Positions 34,163 through 43,711 of a stretch of 64,000 nt of DNA are shown here, in pieces. This DNA comes from Fischerella sp. PCC 9605. GTDB taxonomy: Bacteria > Cyanobacteriota > Cyanobacteriia > Cyanobacteriales > Nostocaceae. The translations under genes and the position numbers were made by a program. The stretch covers positions 1,079,946 through 1,143,945 of the forward strand of contig NZ_KI912149.1 of NCBI RefSeq assembly GCF_000517105.1, given 5' to 3'. Numbering within the stretch: position 1 is the stretch's first letter; every line of letters begins with the position of its first letter. Below the pieces are notes generated by a model that had not been told where the DNA came from, made no database searches, and saw nothing but the letters and a program-made list of their open reading frames with translations.

Positions 34163-36754
34163 TCAACTTGACGCCTTTAACTTTGGATAGGCAATACGTT
34201 TATGATGAAATTGTTGCCAAACTTCCACGAAAATTTCGGCTATTTTCGCCATTTCTTCTCGTGTTAGCCCTGAATTTACCATTTGATTGTCTTGCCATCT
34301 AGCACGAAAGATATTGTTAACCATTACCAAGGCTTGTTCGCGAGTGGCGTCTTTGAGTGATCGCAATGCCGCTTCACAAGAATCTGCTAACATGACAATT
34401 CCTGTTTCTCGCGATTGCGGAATGGGGCCATCGTAGCGAAAATCAGCTTCTTCTACTGTTAAACTCGGATCTTCCTTTGCCATTTGCTGGGCTTGGTGAT
34501 AAAAATAGGCAATCTGCATCGTTCCTTGATGCTCTGGAATAAAAGCTTGAATAGAAGAAGGCAAACTATGCTTGCGTGCCATTGCTAAGCCTTCACTGAC
34601 GTGCTTTTTGATAATGTCAGCACTCTGCCAAGGATCTTTAATTTCTGTATCGTGTTTATTTGGTCCCCCCATTTGATTTTCAATAAAAGCTAAGGGGTCA
34701 TGCATTTTGCCAATATCGTGATATAGTGTACCAGCCCTGACTAATTCAACATTACACCCCAGTTCTTTAGCAGCAGCTTCGGCAAGGGTAGCCACAAACA
34801 GGGTATGCTGAAAAGTTCCGGGCGCTTCAGTGGCGAGTCGTTTTAACAAGAGGCGGTTAGGACTTGCCAGTTCTGCTAAACGGATTGGGGTGACTAAGTC
34901 AAATAATTTTTCTAGATAAGGACTTAACCCTAGAGCAACGATACTCCAAACTAAACCAGACAAGGCGAAGAATCCTGCTTCCTTAAGTACAACATAAAAA
35001 AGCGGGTCAAACGCAGCCCCTAGAAAAATCTGAATCACCAGGTAAACGCTGCCCTCAGTGAAGGCAATGGCTACGCTTAATAGCGCTAGTTCTTCACGCG
35101 ATCGCAGTCGATGGGCCATGCAACTGCCCAATATTCCCCCTGCTGCACCTGCCAGGAGCGAAGTTTTACTGATATCCATGCTCATGGCTAGCAATGCTGC
35201 CAGTAATCCCATCACTGTTACACCCGAAGTGGCTCCGTAGAAGCTACCCAGCAGTAAACCAACACCACTCCAAGTGGTATAGGGCGTACCCATAGTTACC
35301 ACCAAGGGCGTAGTCAGAGTCAGCAGTAATACCAACAGGCGATCGCTTTGCCGCCATTGACATTTGATACGATGCTCTACAACAGTAAAAATACCTACAG
35401 CACAGCTAACAGCCCCTCCCAAATACATCAACCCTAGCCAATTAACCTCCCGACGAACCAAATGATAATGTTCTAATACGTCAAAATGCCATGCTGTAAT
35501 CTGCTGTCCCTTGCGGACAATGACCTCACCTTGCCCCACCGCCACCATTACCGGTTTCACTTCAGCAGCTGCTTGTTCTGCTTGTAATTTTGTTTGTTGT
35601 TCATCTTTTTTTAAATTCGGTACCAGGACGGCTAACAACAGTTTGTTTGCCAAGGGTTCAGCTTGTTTTGGTACCAAATTCTGTACATGCAATTTGACAG
35701 CATTGTCTAAAATACTAGGTGGTAGTCCGGGGGGGATGCCTTGAGTCAAAATCCGCTCCGCACTCAGCTTGATTCCCATTTGAGTTTTTGCCCAGTCTTC
35801 ATCAGATAAGTCGAGAAAAGAAGCTAATTCGTATTCTGTTTCTGAGTTTTCACTCAGTAGCTGTACAAGTTTAGCTTTGGCTTGGGCGTAACCTTGACGT
35901 GCTTGGGAGATTTTGACTAGCAGTGAGGACAAGTTTTGCGTAGATGTCTTGAGGCGGTAAGCCTCTAATTCTGCTACTGCTTGGGTAAAGTCCGCTTTTT
36001 GGAAAAAATCTAGCGATTTTGCGTCTGGAGGGGAAGACACCGGGAGTAGAGGACTTTCTGACATGGGTAAGGAGGACGCAGGGATACGGTGAAGCGGGAA
36101 TGCAGTGATATTCTCTGCGTAAGACCTTTTCATGTTTGCCTTACTAATGCTTTTATGCTTTTGAGTCAAAACTCCTGACTTGTGCCTATTAGTATGTTCT
36201 AGAGTGAGTAGCACTGCTTGCCATTCTAATTCTGTACATGAGCGTAGGAAACGCTGACTACTAACAGATAAAACGAAAGTATCAAAAAAAGGAAAGGATC
36301 CAGCAGAGGCCCGAATTTCATTGCCCCGATCCAGAAGTTGTTGCAAATTTTGGTTGATTTGCTTGTTAATGCTTTTATCAACCATCAACACTGGCACAAA
36401 ACCTTTACTGGCATCTTTGCGCTGTGCTTCTGTTTTATTCTGATCCTCGATTAGGGTAGTATACGGTGCTCTAATCGTTTCTGGTGCAGCGGTGCCGATT
36501 TTCAACTGAGGTTGATTGTATAAGTTTTGCCCCATTATGCCTGTGAGACAAACCACCGCGATCGCGAAAACAACAGGAGAAGGTTTTGCATTTGTGCAGC
36601 TAGCCGCTGTCTTCGAGTTGGGCGCTCTTTGTTTTCGATGTCTGCCTTTCACAGTTGATTTCGATAAGTATAAACGGCTTAGGGCTTGATACCGCTGCCT
36701 ACAGTAAGTTATTTGCTGAGTCAACGATTGCAAAAATGGCTGCGTTTTCATCAT
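34163..36754 (-). CDS. PgpH-type 7TM-HD cyclic-di-AMP phosphodiesterase
   Basis: An 863-residue membrane enzyme predicted to hydrolyse c-di-AMP. After a basic cytosolic start, one membrane helix at about 62-80 leads to an extracytoplasmic 7TMR-HDED domain. A set of six or seven membrane helices follows at about 440-640. The C-terminal HD domain contains L-Y-H-D-I-G-K-M and downstream I-P-E-H-Q-G-T. The extracytoplasmic domain contains a Pro/Ser-rich stretch (A-S-S-L-P-M-S-E-S-P-L-L-P-V-S-S-P-P) that coincides with a GACGCAGG-like octamer repeat at 36075-36110; this looks like a repeat-derived insert. c-di-AMP assignment rests on family knowledge. Confidence 0.88.
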   Translation of the reverse strand: MMKTQPFLQSLTQQITYCRQRYQALSRLYLSKSTVKGRHRKQRAPNSKTAASCTNAKPSPVVFAIAVVCLTGIMGQNLYNQPQLKIGTAAPETIRAPYTTLIEDQNKTEAQRKDASKGFVPVLMVDKSINKQINQNLQQLLDRGNEIRASAGSFPFFDTFVLSVSSQRFLRSCTELEWQAVLLTLEHTNRHKSGVLTQKHKSISKANMKRSYAENITAFPLHRIPASSLPMSESPLLPVSSPPDAKSLDFFQKADFTQAVAELEAYRLKTSTQNLSSLLVKISQARQGYAQAKAKLVQLLSENSETEYELASFLDLSDEDWAKTQMGIKLSAERILTQGIPPGLPPSILDNAVKLHVQNLVPKQAEPLANKLLLAVLVPNLKKDEQQTKLQAEQAAAEVKPVMVAVGQGEVIVRKGQQITAWHFDVLEHYHLVRREVNWLGLMYLGGAVSCAVGIFTVVEHRIKCQWRQSDRLLVLLLTLTTPLVVTMGTPYTTWSGVGLLLGSFYGATSGVTVMGLLAALLAMSMDISKTSLLAGAAGGILGSCMAHRLRSREELALLSVAIAFTEGSVYLVIQIFLGAAFDPLFYVVLKEAGFFALSGLVWSIVALGLSPYLEKLFDLVTPIRLAELASPNRLLLKRLATEAPGTFQHTLFVATLAEAAAKELGCNVELVRAGTLYHDIGKMHDPLAFIENQMGGPNKHDTEIKDPWQSADIIKKHVSEGLAMARKHSLPSSIQAFIPEHQGTMQIAYFYHQAQQMAKEDPSLTVEEADFRYDGPIPQSRETGIVMLADSCEAALRSLKDATREQALVMVNNIFRARWQDNQMVNSGLTREEMAKIAEIFVEVWQQFHHKRIAYPKLKASS
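36075..36110. repeat. Degenerate octamer repeat inside the PgpH-type gene
   Basis: GACGCAGG, GATACGGT, GAAGCGGG and AATGCAGT run in tandem at 8-bp spacing. Related perfect units GACGCGGT occur at 6802-6820 in intergenic DNA. On the coding strand the region contributes to a low-complexity, Pro/Ser-rich stretch. Confidence 0.65.
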
Positions 36755-36949
36755 TTGTGACCGCAGTTATTTACTTTAATAGTTTGAGGGAACACACTTG
36801 AAGCCCATTTGCCACAATTGCTACATGAGGAATCCGATTGAGGTTTGCTGTCGTTAATCTTTTAAGTGTAAATTTTTACTAAAAAATATTTTTCTTAGTT
36901 GGTAAATTCTATGTTTTGCACTTAACACCATTGATAGGTAGAAATGGCA

Positions 36950-37888
36950 TTAAATTAGTCGGATGACGCGAGGAGCGGCGATCGCCCCTAAAGGCTTTTC
37001 GCCCAACGCTATAGTCCATTCTTCTTCCCTAAATTCGCTCTGATGCAAACCAGGGTCATAGACTCCCGACCATGTAGCCACAAGTGCATCTGCTAATTTT
37101 AGCATCCGGGAGAAATTCGTCAGTTGCCAGCGTGCCGACTGAGTTTTTGAGAGTAAAAAACGCCAACTTACGGGAATGCCTGCCACACCGTTGTAAGCTC
37201 CCGATAAAGTACCAGTAAATGCACTGATCAACACTGAGTGTGACTTAACTTGAGTAGCTCGCCCAACAGAAAGACGAAAATCTTCTAGTGTGCCAAGAAA
37301 GCAGTAAAAAGCCATTGCCATTACCTTACTCAGCTTTTCTTCTCTGCTGAACTCGGCTTGCGTTGTTTCTAATCCAACCTGTTTTTCTAAAAAATTATTT
37401 AATTTTAATAAAATTTGTGGCACTTGCGTCGGTGTATCTCCCAAAAAAGCAATTATTTGCGGGATAAGAGTGACAGGAGTGAGTTTTTCTGTTAAAGACT
37501 GAGCAATTGTGTAGCCTATCGCTAGCATCCAATCCTGGAGAATGGGGTTATCCTGCTGGCAAATTTCTACCATACGCAGCAGGCTTTGTCGCAGCTTGAT
37601 TGTATTTTCGTGAGAAAATAATGCGATCGGCAGCGCCCCAAGAATCACTTGTGAGGAGAAGTGGGTGCCACCTTCTAAAATAATCCCTGCTTGTTGCTGA
37701 CGCTTAATCCAATCATTTACATCAAATCTACCCAGTTCTATTAAACTCTCAGTCCCTACAATCACCATTTTTTTCCACTCATGTAGAGACGTTGCATGCA
37801 ACGTCTCTACACCACCACAAGCAAGACATTCGCCAAGTAAAGCCCCTAGTATAGAGCCTCTGGCTCGACTAACAAGAGAGTAGCGCAT
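36950..37888 (-). CDS. ADP-ribosylglycohydrolase-like protein
   Basis: A 312-residue all-helical protein whose start (R-A-R-G-S-I-L-G-A-L-L-G-E-C-L-A) resembles the ADP-ribosylglycohydrolase superfamily. A later segment (V-L-I-S-A-F-T-G-T-L-S-G-A-Y-N-G-V-A-G-I-P-V-S-W) matches the family's G-x-x-x-G-A-x-x-G-x-x-x-I-P pattern. The acidic metal-binding clusters of active enzymes (D-D-T near the start, D-x-D near the end) are not evident, so catalytic activity is doubtful. A 28-bp palindrome at 37783 adds V-E-T-L-H-A-T-S-L right after the first helix, replacing the zone where family members keep their first metal site. It lies just upstream of aroQ on the map but downstream in transcription. Confidence 0.7.
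   Translation of the reverse strand: MRYSLVSRARGSILGALLGECLACGGVETLHATSLHEWKKMVIVGTESLIELGRFDVNDWIKRQQQAGIILEGGTHFSSQVILGALPIALFSHENTIKLRQSLLRMVEICQQDNPILQDWMLAIGYTIAQSLTEKLTPVTLIPQIIAFLGDTPTQVPQILLKLNNFLEKQVGLETTQAEFSREEKLSKVMAMAFYCFLGTLEDFRLSVGRATQVKSHSVLISAFTGTLSGAYNGVAGIPVSWRFLLSKTQSARWQLTNFSRMLKLADALVATWSGVYDPGLHQSEFREEEWTIALGEKPLGAIAAPRVIRLI
37783..37810. repeat. 28-bp perfect palindrome inside the ADP-ribosylglycohydrolase-like gene
   Basis: Half-site GTAGAGACGTTGCA and its exact reverse complement. Read on the minus strand it gives V-E-T-L-H-A-T-S-L, the same codon phase as the copies at 7904 and 17862. Confidence 0.92.
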
Positions 37889-37894
37889 ACAAAA

Positions 37895-37972
37895 AAATTA
37901 TGAATTATGAATGATGAATTATGAAAGTTAAAAATTTCATAATTCATCATTTATAATTCATAATCTATAACT
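37895..37972. repeat. ATTATGAATTATGAA repeat hairpin at the aroQ 3' end
   Basis: Tandem ATGAATTATGAATGATGAAT units are followed, after a short AT-rich loop, by inverted ATAATTCATCATTTATAATT units. The long hairpin lies between aroQ and the following gene on the minus strand and reaches the aroQ stop codon; it may act as a terminator or mRNA-stabilising structure. Confidence 0.8.
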
Positions 37973-38459
37973 GTCTCAAGTAGTACGCTAATGCTTGCAA
38001 GCCTAAGATATAACTTTGAGCACCAAAACCGCTAACTTGCCCAACGGCCACTGCGGCGATGTAAGAATGATGGCGAAACTCTTCTCGCCTATAGATGTTG
38101 CTCAAATGTACTTCCACTGTAGGTAGATTGACAGCGGCGATCGCATCTCGCAATGCCACACTAGTATGAGTGTAAGCTCCTGCATTAATCAAAATGCCTT
38201 GGTGTTGTCCCAAGGCATCATGAATGGCATCCACCAAAACCCCTTCATGATTTGACTGCATGGTGAAAACTTTTACCGCCATTTTTTGACTTTCTGCTTC
38301 TAACTGGCGGTTGATTTCAGCCAAGGTCAGGGAACCATAAATACCAGGTTCTCGCTGACCTAGCAGATTCAGGTTTGGCCCATGCAACACCAGAATGCTT
38401 AAGGGGTGTAACTTCAAGTCCTGCACGCTGACTCTCTTAGCGACGGCGCGAGCGATCAT
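37965..38459 (-). CDS. aroQ: Type II 3-dehydroquinate dehydratase
   Basis: Third step of the shikimate pathway: dehydrates 3-dehydroquinate. Type II hallmarks are [20 protein letters not shown] (the Tyr is the active-site base and the Arg is in the flexible lid), [18 protein letters not shown] and [15 protein letters not shown]. The reported frame from 38459 adds about 20 residues before L-S-I-L-V-L-H-G; an internal TTG could be the real start. The proposed start overlaps the end of a 45-codon gene by 23 bases, suggesting translational coupling. Confidence 0.93.
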   Translation of the reverse strand: MIARAVAKRVSVQDLKLHPLSILVLHGPNLNLLGQREPGIYGSLTLAEINRQLEAESQKMAVKVFTMQSNHEGVLVDAIHDALGQHQGILINAGAYTHTSVALRDAIAAVNLPTVEVHLSNIYRREEFRHHSYIAAVAVGQVSGFGAQSYILGLQALAYYLRQL

Positions 38460-38574
38460 CTACAGGAATCGGAATAAGCTCCGGTTCCGGCTCAGCTTCC
38501 GGCCCTAAAAGGGCTTCAATCAGCTTGCGTGTCAATTCCTTAAGCTTTTCTAGCACCTTTTCTATATAGTCCAT
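38437..38574 (-). CDS. 45-residue protein overlapping the aroQ start
   Basis: ATG at 38574 and TAA at 38437-38439 give an amphipathic helix ([14 protein letters not shown]) followed by [11 protein letters not shown] and an acidic Pro-rich tail ([13 protein letters not shown]) that ends in R-S-R-R-R. I recall near-identical short proteins in other filamentous cyanobacteria, without known function. The last 23 bases overlap the aroQ frame, so the two are probably one transcript. Confidence 0.7.
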   Translation of the reverse strand: MDYIEKVLEKLKELTRKLIEALLGPEAEPEPELIPIPVDDRSRRR

Positions 38575-38948
38575 TGGACTGACCGCTCCCGATATACTAC
38601 CTCGATTTTTTTGCTTATCAGCTATGGAGAAACTAGCTTATGTTGCACTCTGGCTTAAAATCGGCTAATTCACGCTATCCATATTCCGGGCATGAGCCAC
38701 ATCTTCAAAATTTAGTGTTTATTTTCTCCCTTATTTCTTAGAGTATCACATCATTCACCCAGAAGACTGCATCTTACTAAAGATAGGTATTTAGAAAACA
38801 GGGGAAAAGGGAAAGGGGAAAAGGGAAAAGGAAAAAGATAGGCGCAGTGGTGGAGAAATTCGCGATCGCAATAGTAATTGATAGCCAATAGTTAATAGCC
38901 AATAATTTTCACCATTGACTATGGACTATTGACTATTAACTATAGCGT
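38575..38948. other. Intergenic region between topA and the aroQ unit
   Basis: About 370 bases. GGGGAAAAGGGAAAAGG purine units lie at 38800-38840. From 38876 to 38943 the sequence holds inverted heptamer-type units (TAGCCAATAGTTAATAGCC and GACTATTGACTATTAACTAT) that can form a hairpin just after topA, probably a transcript end. No gene seen. Confidence 0.55.
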
Positions 38949-41624
38949 TTAGTTAGTTTTTTTAGCAGCAGTCGTTGATGACTTGGCTTTTGACTTGGTG
39001 CTAGAACTAGTTGTGGATTTAGTTGTTGATTTACTACTTTTGCGAGTGGATTTCCCACTTGCTGCTTTGCTTGCCAGCAACTCAACTGCTGTCTCTAGTG
39101 TTACATTTTCTGGTGATACACCTTCTGGAATGCTCACATTAGTTTTGCCGTGCTTAATGTAAGGCCCGTAGGGTCCATCGTAAATGTTAACGGGTTCGCC
39201 GTCTTCTGGGTGAGACCCCAATTCCCGTAAAGCAGCCTTAGACTTGGTACTTGTAGCGCGTCCTTTTTTCGGTTCAGACAGCAACTCTAGAGCGCGTTCT
39301 AAAGTAATTGTCAATACATCGTCACCTGCTTTTAAGGAACGATAATCAGGTTTCCCATCTGAACCTTTGTTAAGAACGACATAAGGGCCGTAACGCCCCA
39401 AATTAGCTTGAATTGTTGCGCCTGTTTCTGGGTGTGTGCCCAGTGTCCGAGGTAGGGACAAAAGACCAACAGCCATGTCTAGGGTGACATCTTCTGGCTT
39501 CATACCTTTAGGTAGAGAAGCTTGTTTGGGTTTGGGATTTTCCTCAGACTTGTCACCCAATTGCACATAGGGGCCGTAAGGCCCAATTAGTACGTAAATA
39601 GGTTCGCCTGTTTCGGGGTGACGCCCCACCTCGTCCGGGCCAGAAGTTTTTTGCCGCAGCAAAGTTTCTACTTTTTGGGGATCGAGATCCGCAGGGGTAA
39701 AGTCTTTGGGAATTGATGCCGTCACTACACCATCACCATTTCCGACTTCAATGTAGGGGCCAAATTTACCAATGCGGACTTTGGCATCTAAGTTTTCTAG
39801 TTCCACAGTCCTAGCTGTGTTGGCATCAATTTGGTCTTCTTTTTCTTTGACTTGGGGTTCTAGACCTTTCTCTCCCAGATAAAATTCCCGCAGGTAGGGT
39901 AGCCACTCAGCTTCGCCCTCGGCAATGTCATCTAGGGTTTGCTCCATTTTGGAGGTAAAGCCAGTATCGACAATATCGGGGAAGTATTTTTCTAGCAGTT
40001 CAGTCACGGCAAAAGCTGTGAAGCTAGGGATGAGGGCATTACTGACCAATTGGGCATAGCCTTTGTCAATAATAGTGCCAATAATGCTGGCGTAGGTGCT
40101 AGGACGCCCGATGCCTTCACTTTCTAAGGTTTTGACCAAAGTAGCTTCAGTGAACCTAGCTGGAGGTTGGGTTTCGTGTTTGACTGTCTCTAGGTCTTGA
40201 CAGTTGGGATGATCCCCAACTTTGAGGTCAGGCAAAATGACTTCTTGGTCTTCCAAAGCCGCTTCGGGATCGTCAGAACCTTCAACGTAGGCACGCAAGT
40301 AACCAGGAAAATCAATGCGCTTACCAGAAGACCGAAACCCGGCATCTTCAACTTGCAGTTGCACGGTGATTTGAGTTTGGCGAGAATCTGCCATTTGGCA
40401 GGCTACGGTGCGCTTCCAAATCAGGTCATATAATTGCAGTTCTCTACCGCTTAAACCGGTCTCTTGGGGTGTGCGGAAGGTGCTGCCCGCAGGACGAATG
40501 GCTTCGTGCGCTTCTTGCGCGCCTTTGGACTTGGTGGTGTATTGCCGGGGTTGGGGACTGAGGTATTGCTTGCCGTAAAGCTGTTCTACACAGCTACGAG
40601 CTGCTGCTACTGCCTGTTCTGACAAATGCACCGAGTCTGTACGCATGTAGGTAATATACCCTTGCTCGTACAAACTTTGGGCAATCCGCATCGTATCCCG
40701 TGCCGAGAGGCGCAGTTTGCGGTTAGATTCCTGTTGCAAAGTCGAGGTGGTAAAAGGTGGTGCGGGTTTGCGAGTAACCGGACGTTCTTCGATGTCTGTA
40801 ACCGTCCAAGGTTTCCCAGTCAGGCGTTCCTTGAGTGCTTCGGCTTCGGTTTGGTTGAGCAGTACGACTTTGCGACCAGCTGCAATTTTTCCGGTGGCAG
40901 GGTCAAAATCGCTACCAGTTGCGAGTTTAGTTCCTGCTAGGGTGACAAGGACTGCACTAAAGACCTGCTCTTTCCCTTTCTCGGCTTGTGGTGGGAGCAA
41001 AGTTGCTTTCAAATCCCAGTATGTTCCTTGCTTGAAAGCACGGCGTTCCCGTTCCCGCTTCACCAATAGGCGCACTGCCACCGACTGCACGCGCCCTGCA
41101 GATAATCCCCAGGCGATTTTTTTCCACAACAGGGGAGACAGGGTGTAGCCCACCAGTCGATCCAAAATTCGCCGCGTTTCTTGGGCGCGAACCAACTGCT
41201 CATCGATGTTACGGCAGTTTTGCAGAGCTTTTTTGATGGCCTCTTGAGTAATTTCGTGAAACACCATCCGCTTAGTCGGCACCTTGGGCTTGAGCAATTG
41301 GTATAAATGCCAACTAATGCTTTCACCTTCTCGGTCTTCGTCCGTTGCCAGGATCAGTTCCGAAGCTTCTTTGAGAGCTTCTTTAAGCTGGGTAACAACT
41401 TTCTTTTTGTCTTTGGGGACAACATACACCGGTTCAAAGTCGGCGTCTACATTTACCCCGAGCTGCGCCCATTTTTCCCCTTTGACACTGGCAGGAATTT
41501 CGCTAGCCGACTGGGGTAGGTCACGCACATGACCCATAGACGCCTCCACCCGATAGCTTTTTGGTAGGTAGTTGCGAATGGTACGAGCTTTGGTCGGAGA
41601 TTCGACGATGACGAGAGTTGACAT
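38949..41624 (-). CDS. topA: DNA topoisomerase I (type IA)
   Basis: Relaxes negatively supercoiled DNA. The 891-residue protein starts [13 protein letters not shown] (Toprim), with the metal-binding D-E-D-R-E-G-E near residue 96. The active-site Tyr is in [10 protein letters not shown]. Three C-terminal topoisomerase repeats are visible as [16 protein letters not shown] and G-P-Y-G-P-Y-I-K instead of zinc fingers, the usual cyanobacterial form. The C-terminus ends in a Ser/Thr/Lys-rich tail. Length is normal. Confidence 0.97.
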   Translation of the reverse strand: MSTLVIVESPTKARTIRNYLPKSYRVEASMGHVRDLPQSASEIPASVKGEKWAQLGVNVDADFEPVYVVPKDKKKVVTQLKEALKEASELILATDEDREGESISWHLYQLLKPKVPTKRMVFHEITQEAIKKALQNCRNIDEQLVRAQETRRILDRLVGYTLSPLLWKKIAWGLSAGRVQSVAVRLLVKRERERRAFKQGTYWDLKATLLPPQAEKGKEQVFSAVLVTLAGTKLATGSDFDPATGKIAAGRKVVLLNQTEAEALKERLTGKPWTVTDIEERPVTRKPAPPFTTSTLQQESNRKLRLSARDTMRIAQSLYEQGYITYMRTDSVHLSEQAVAAARSCVEQLYGKQYLSPQPRQYTTKSKGAQEAHEAIRPAGSTFRTPQETGLSGRELQLYDLIWKRTVACQMADSRQTQITVQLQVEDAGFRSSGKRIDFPGYLRAYVEGSDDPEAALEDQEVILPDLKVGDHPNCQDLETVKHETQPPARFTEATLVKTLESEGIGRPSTYASIIGTIIDKGYAQLVSNALIPSFTAFAVTELLEKYFPDIVDTGFTSKMEQTLDDIAEGEAEWLPYLREFYLGEKGLEPQVKEKEDQIDANTARTVELENLDAKVRIGKFGPYIEVGNGDGVVTASIPKDFTPADLDPQKVETLLRQKTSGPDEVGRHPETGEPIYVLIGPYGPYVQLGDKSEENPKPKQASLPKGMKPEDVTLDMAVGLLSLPRTLGTHPETGATIQANLGRYGPYVVLNKGSDGKPDYRSLKAGDDVLTITLERALELLSEPKKGRATSTKSKAALRELGSHPEDGEPVNIYDGPYGPYIKHGKTNVSIPEGVSPENVTLETAVELLASKAASGKSTRKSSKSTTKSTTSSSTKSKAKSSTTAAKKTN

Positions 41625-42130
41625 GGAAATTTCAAAAAAAAGAATAGCTGCTAAGCTAAACAGTCAAATTGAGATAATTGAGAGCTAAATGTCAAGATTA
41701 TCAGTCACTAAACATATGTGATTTAATCCTCACACAAACTGCCCGCCTGTAAAATCCCTTAAAATTACAGCGTAGGGCAATTGCCACTTGTTGCAGGTAA
41801 TTTTTCCCAGAGGGTAGGGGAAGCGGAACTGTGAATTTTACAGTTATCTCAATCTTTAACTTATCTCAAGCATAATTGGCGAGTGTAGTTTTCAAAATTC
41901 CCCTTTGTGGGTGATGCTTGCTGAGGGAGTGGGGGAGTGGAAGAGTGGGGAAGTGGGGAAGTGGGGAAGTTGTTTTAACATTTCTCCCCCCTCTCCCTCT
42001 GTTCCCCTCTCCCACTCCTATTTCTCCCCATCTCTCCATCTTTGTTCCACGAGTTAGTTGTGCCAAAATGAAATCAAATTTGTGAGCGTCCGTAACACGG
42101 GCTGTGCAACACTCGCTGGGAGAAAAAGAT
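41625..42130. other. Intergenic region with G-rich/C-rich low-complexity DNA
   Basis: Holds the topA promoter region at the left. From about 41927 to 42045, GTGGGGAA and GGGAGTGG tandem units on the top strand are followed by CCCCTCTCCC-type units. The two halves can pair, and the G-tracts could form quadruplexes. No gene is supported; the minus-strand frame at 41866-42066 only translates the repeat. Confidence 0.55.
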
Positions 42131-42424
42131 ATGCAACCAATTCGTCAGGGCGACGTTATTCTAATGCCTATACAGCAATTTGAGGGGCAAAAGCTACCAC
42201 ACTTGACTTTGGCGGAAGGCGAAGTGACCGGACACAAACATCGCATCATTGATGGACAAGCAGAATTATACGAAAAAGATGGTACTCTCTACCTCCGCGT
42301 CCTTTCATCAGCGGCGGTACTTGCCCACGAGGAACATAAGGCAATTTCTATTCCTCAAGGGACGTGGATGGTACGAATTCAACGAGAATATGAGCCTCAA
42401 GGTTGGCGGTATGTAGCCGATTGA
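42131..42424 (+). CDS. Small conserved protein of unknown function
   Basis: 97 residues from ATG at 42131, preceded by GGGAGAAA. The protein starts M-Q-P-I-R-Q-G-D-V-I-L-M-P-I and has G-E-V-T-G-H-K-H-R-I, L-Y-L-R-V-L and a C-terminal W-M-V-R-I-Q-R-E-Y-E-P. It is probably an all-beta domain with conserved His residues (G-H-K-H, H-E-E-H), which could bind metal. I recall similar short proteins in cyanobacteria and actinobacteria but no known role. A GTG at 42104 is a weaker start. Alone in its context. Confidence 0.7.
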   Translation: MQPIRQGDVILMPIQQFEGQKLPHLTLAEGEVTGHKHRIIDGQAELYEKDGTLYLRVLSSAAVLAHEEHKAISIPQGTWMVRIQREYEPQGWRYVAD

Positions 42425-43222
42425 AAAGCATTTTTTTAGGGTGCGCGATCGCATGATTGAGTTTTTATGATTGCAAATTCTGCATCTGCTTGCACTGTAA
42501 CGCAGTATTAAGTAGCGATGCGTTAACGCAGTCTAACGCATCCTACTAAGTCATGATATGAAATCAGCACATGCAGCTATTGTTTCAGTGAATTGGGGAA
42601 TTGCTGCGAAAAGATTTTTAGTGCAAACATAAATTAGCCTTGTATTTTACACTTTCTCAAAACTCAAAACTAACAAACAAAAGTCTGAGGTCAGACTTAA
42701 AACAGAATTGTATTTATTATCAAGTTATTTAAAAATTATCATCCTCCTTAAGACATAGTTATAAAATAATTATTACGCTATCTAACATTTTAAATTTCCT
42801 TAAGAAAGTAGATTTTCCAAGATTCGGTTTCCTCATTTATAGAGAAACTATGAGTTTGAAAATACTCTATATAGTTCTCTATCCAATGTTGGTTAGTAAT
42901 TATGAACTATTGCAAATATCAAGATATTTAGTATTAGCCTGACAACCCACTATTGACAGTTACTAAATGTGCGTGCAAACCCAAATTATTGTTTTAGTTT
43001 GAGCATAAATTATGATAATGGTTTTAATCGTAAAAAATAATACATTTTAGTTCAAAACACGGCATAACAGGGCAAATTCAGCCTTGCGGAAATAGAAATT
43101 ATGCTAAAATGAGGATGGAGAAGTAGTTCGGTAGTGATGTTCTTGTTTTTGTTGAAAATTGCAAGTGGCTCTCCGGATGAACGTCTCTACATAACGAAAT
43201 TCTGGAGAGAGTGGAGAAATTA
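42425..43222. other. Long AT-rich region upstream of the RRM gene
   Basis: About 800 bases without a supported gene. It contains the hairpin at 42511-42546. The last ~130 bases (43090-43222) probably form the leader of the RRM gene; leaders of cyanobacterial cold-inducible RNA-binding proteins are typically long and regulatory, but I see no defined motif. A half-site ACGTCTCTAC at 43181 matches one arm of the 28-bp palindrome family. Confidence 0.45.
42511..42546. repeat. GATGCGTTA hairpin repeat
   Basis: GATGCGTTA and TAACGCATC are exact inverted copies around an 8-base loop, extended by AGTAG/CTACT with a one-base bulge. This looks like a common dispersed palindrome of filamentous cyanobacteria. 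Confidence 0.8.
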
Positions 43223-43537
43223 ATGTCTATCTACGTAGGCAACCTATCCTACAACGTGACCCAAGACGAACTCAGTGATGTATTTTCTGAGTATGGCACT
43301 GTAACGCGAGTTCAACTTCCCACTGATAGGGAAACAGGCCGCGCACGAGGCTTTGGTTTCGTAGAAATGGAATCAGAAGCCTCAGAAGAAGCTGCCATTC
43401 AAGCTCTAGATGGTGCTGAATGGAAGGGTCGTGTAATGAAAGTTAATAAGGCAAGACCACGGGAGGAAAAAAGCGGGCGCTCTAGCGGTGGTAGCTGGGG
43501 TAGAAGCAACAGCGGTGGATACTCTAGACGTTATTAA
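43223..43537 (+). CDS. RRM-type RNA-binding protein (Rbp family)
   Basis: A 104-residue single RRM protein. RNP2 is I-Y-V-G-N-L-S-Y at residues 3-10, and RNP1 is R-G-F-G-F-V-E-M near 45. A short Gly/Ser/Arg tail follows (S-S-G-G-S-W-G-R-S-N-S-G-G-Y-S-R-R-Y), the layout of cold-induced cyanobacterial Rbp proteins. GTGGAGAAA precedes the ATG at 43223. Role: RNA chaperone or regulator, by family. A hairpin terminator follows. Confidence 0.93.
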   Translation: MSIYVGNLSYNVTQDELSDVFSEYGTVTRVQLPTDRETGRARGFGFVEMESEASEEAAIQALDGAEWKGRVMKVNKARPREEKSGRSSGGSWGRSNSGGYSRRY

Positions 43538-43626
43538 GTCTTAAATGACCTCATAAGCTCAAGCTAAAGAGCTATTGCTGAAAGGCATAAGTGATATATT
43601 TGCCAAGCGCGATTTAATACAGAAAT

Positions 43627-43666
43627 AGCAGATCGGTATCTAACTGATCTGCTTATTATTTATTTA
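43627..43666 (+). terminator. Terminator after the RRM gene
   Basis: AGCAGATC and GATCTGCT pair around an 11-base loop and are followed by TTATTATTTATTT. It lies 90 bases after the RRM stop codon. Confidence 0.75.
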
Positions 43667-43675
43667 GATAAAAAT

Positions 43676-43711
43676 GAGTTAGTAGATAGTGGTTAGTAGT
43701 TAGTGGTAAGT
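43676..43711. repeat. GTTAGTAGATAGTGG tandem repeat
   Basis: Heptamer-type units of GTTAGTAG and GTTAGTGG, the same unit family as 2806-2883. The region 43667-43905 otherwise contains only AT-rich DNA and the ndhB promoter. Confidence 0.75.

Noticed and set aside
41866-42066. 66-codon Gly/Arg-rich minus-strand open frame
   Set aside because: It translates the G-rich/C-rich low-complexity repeat.
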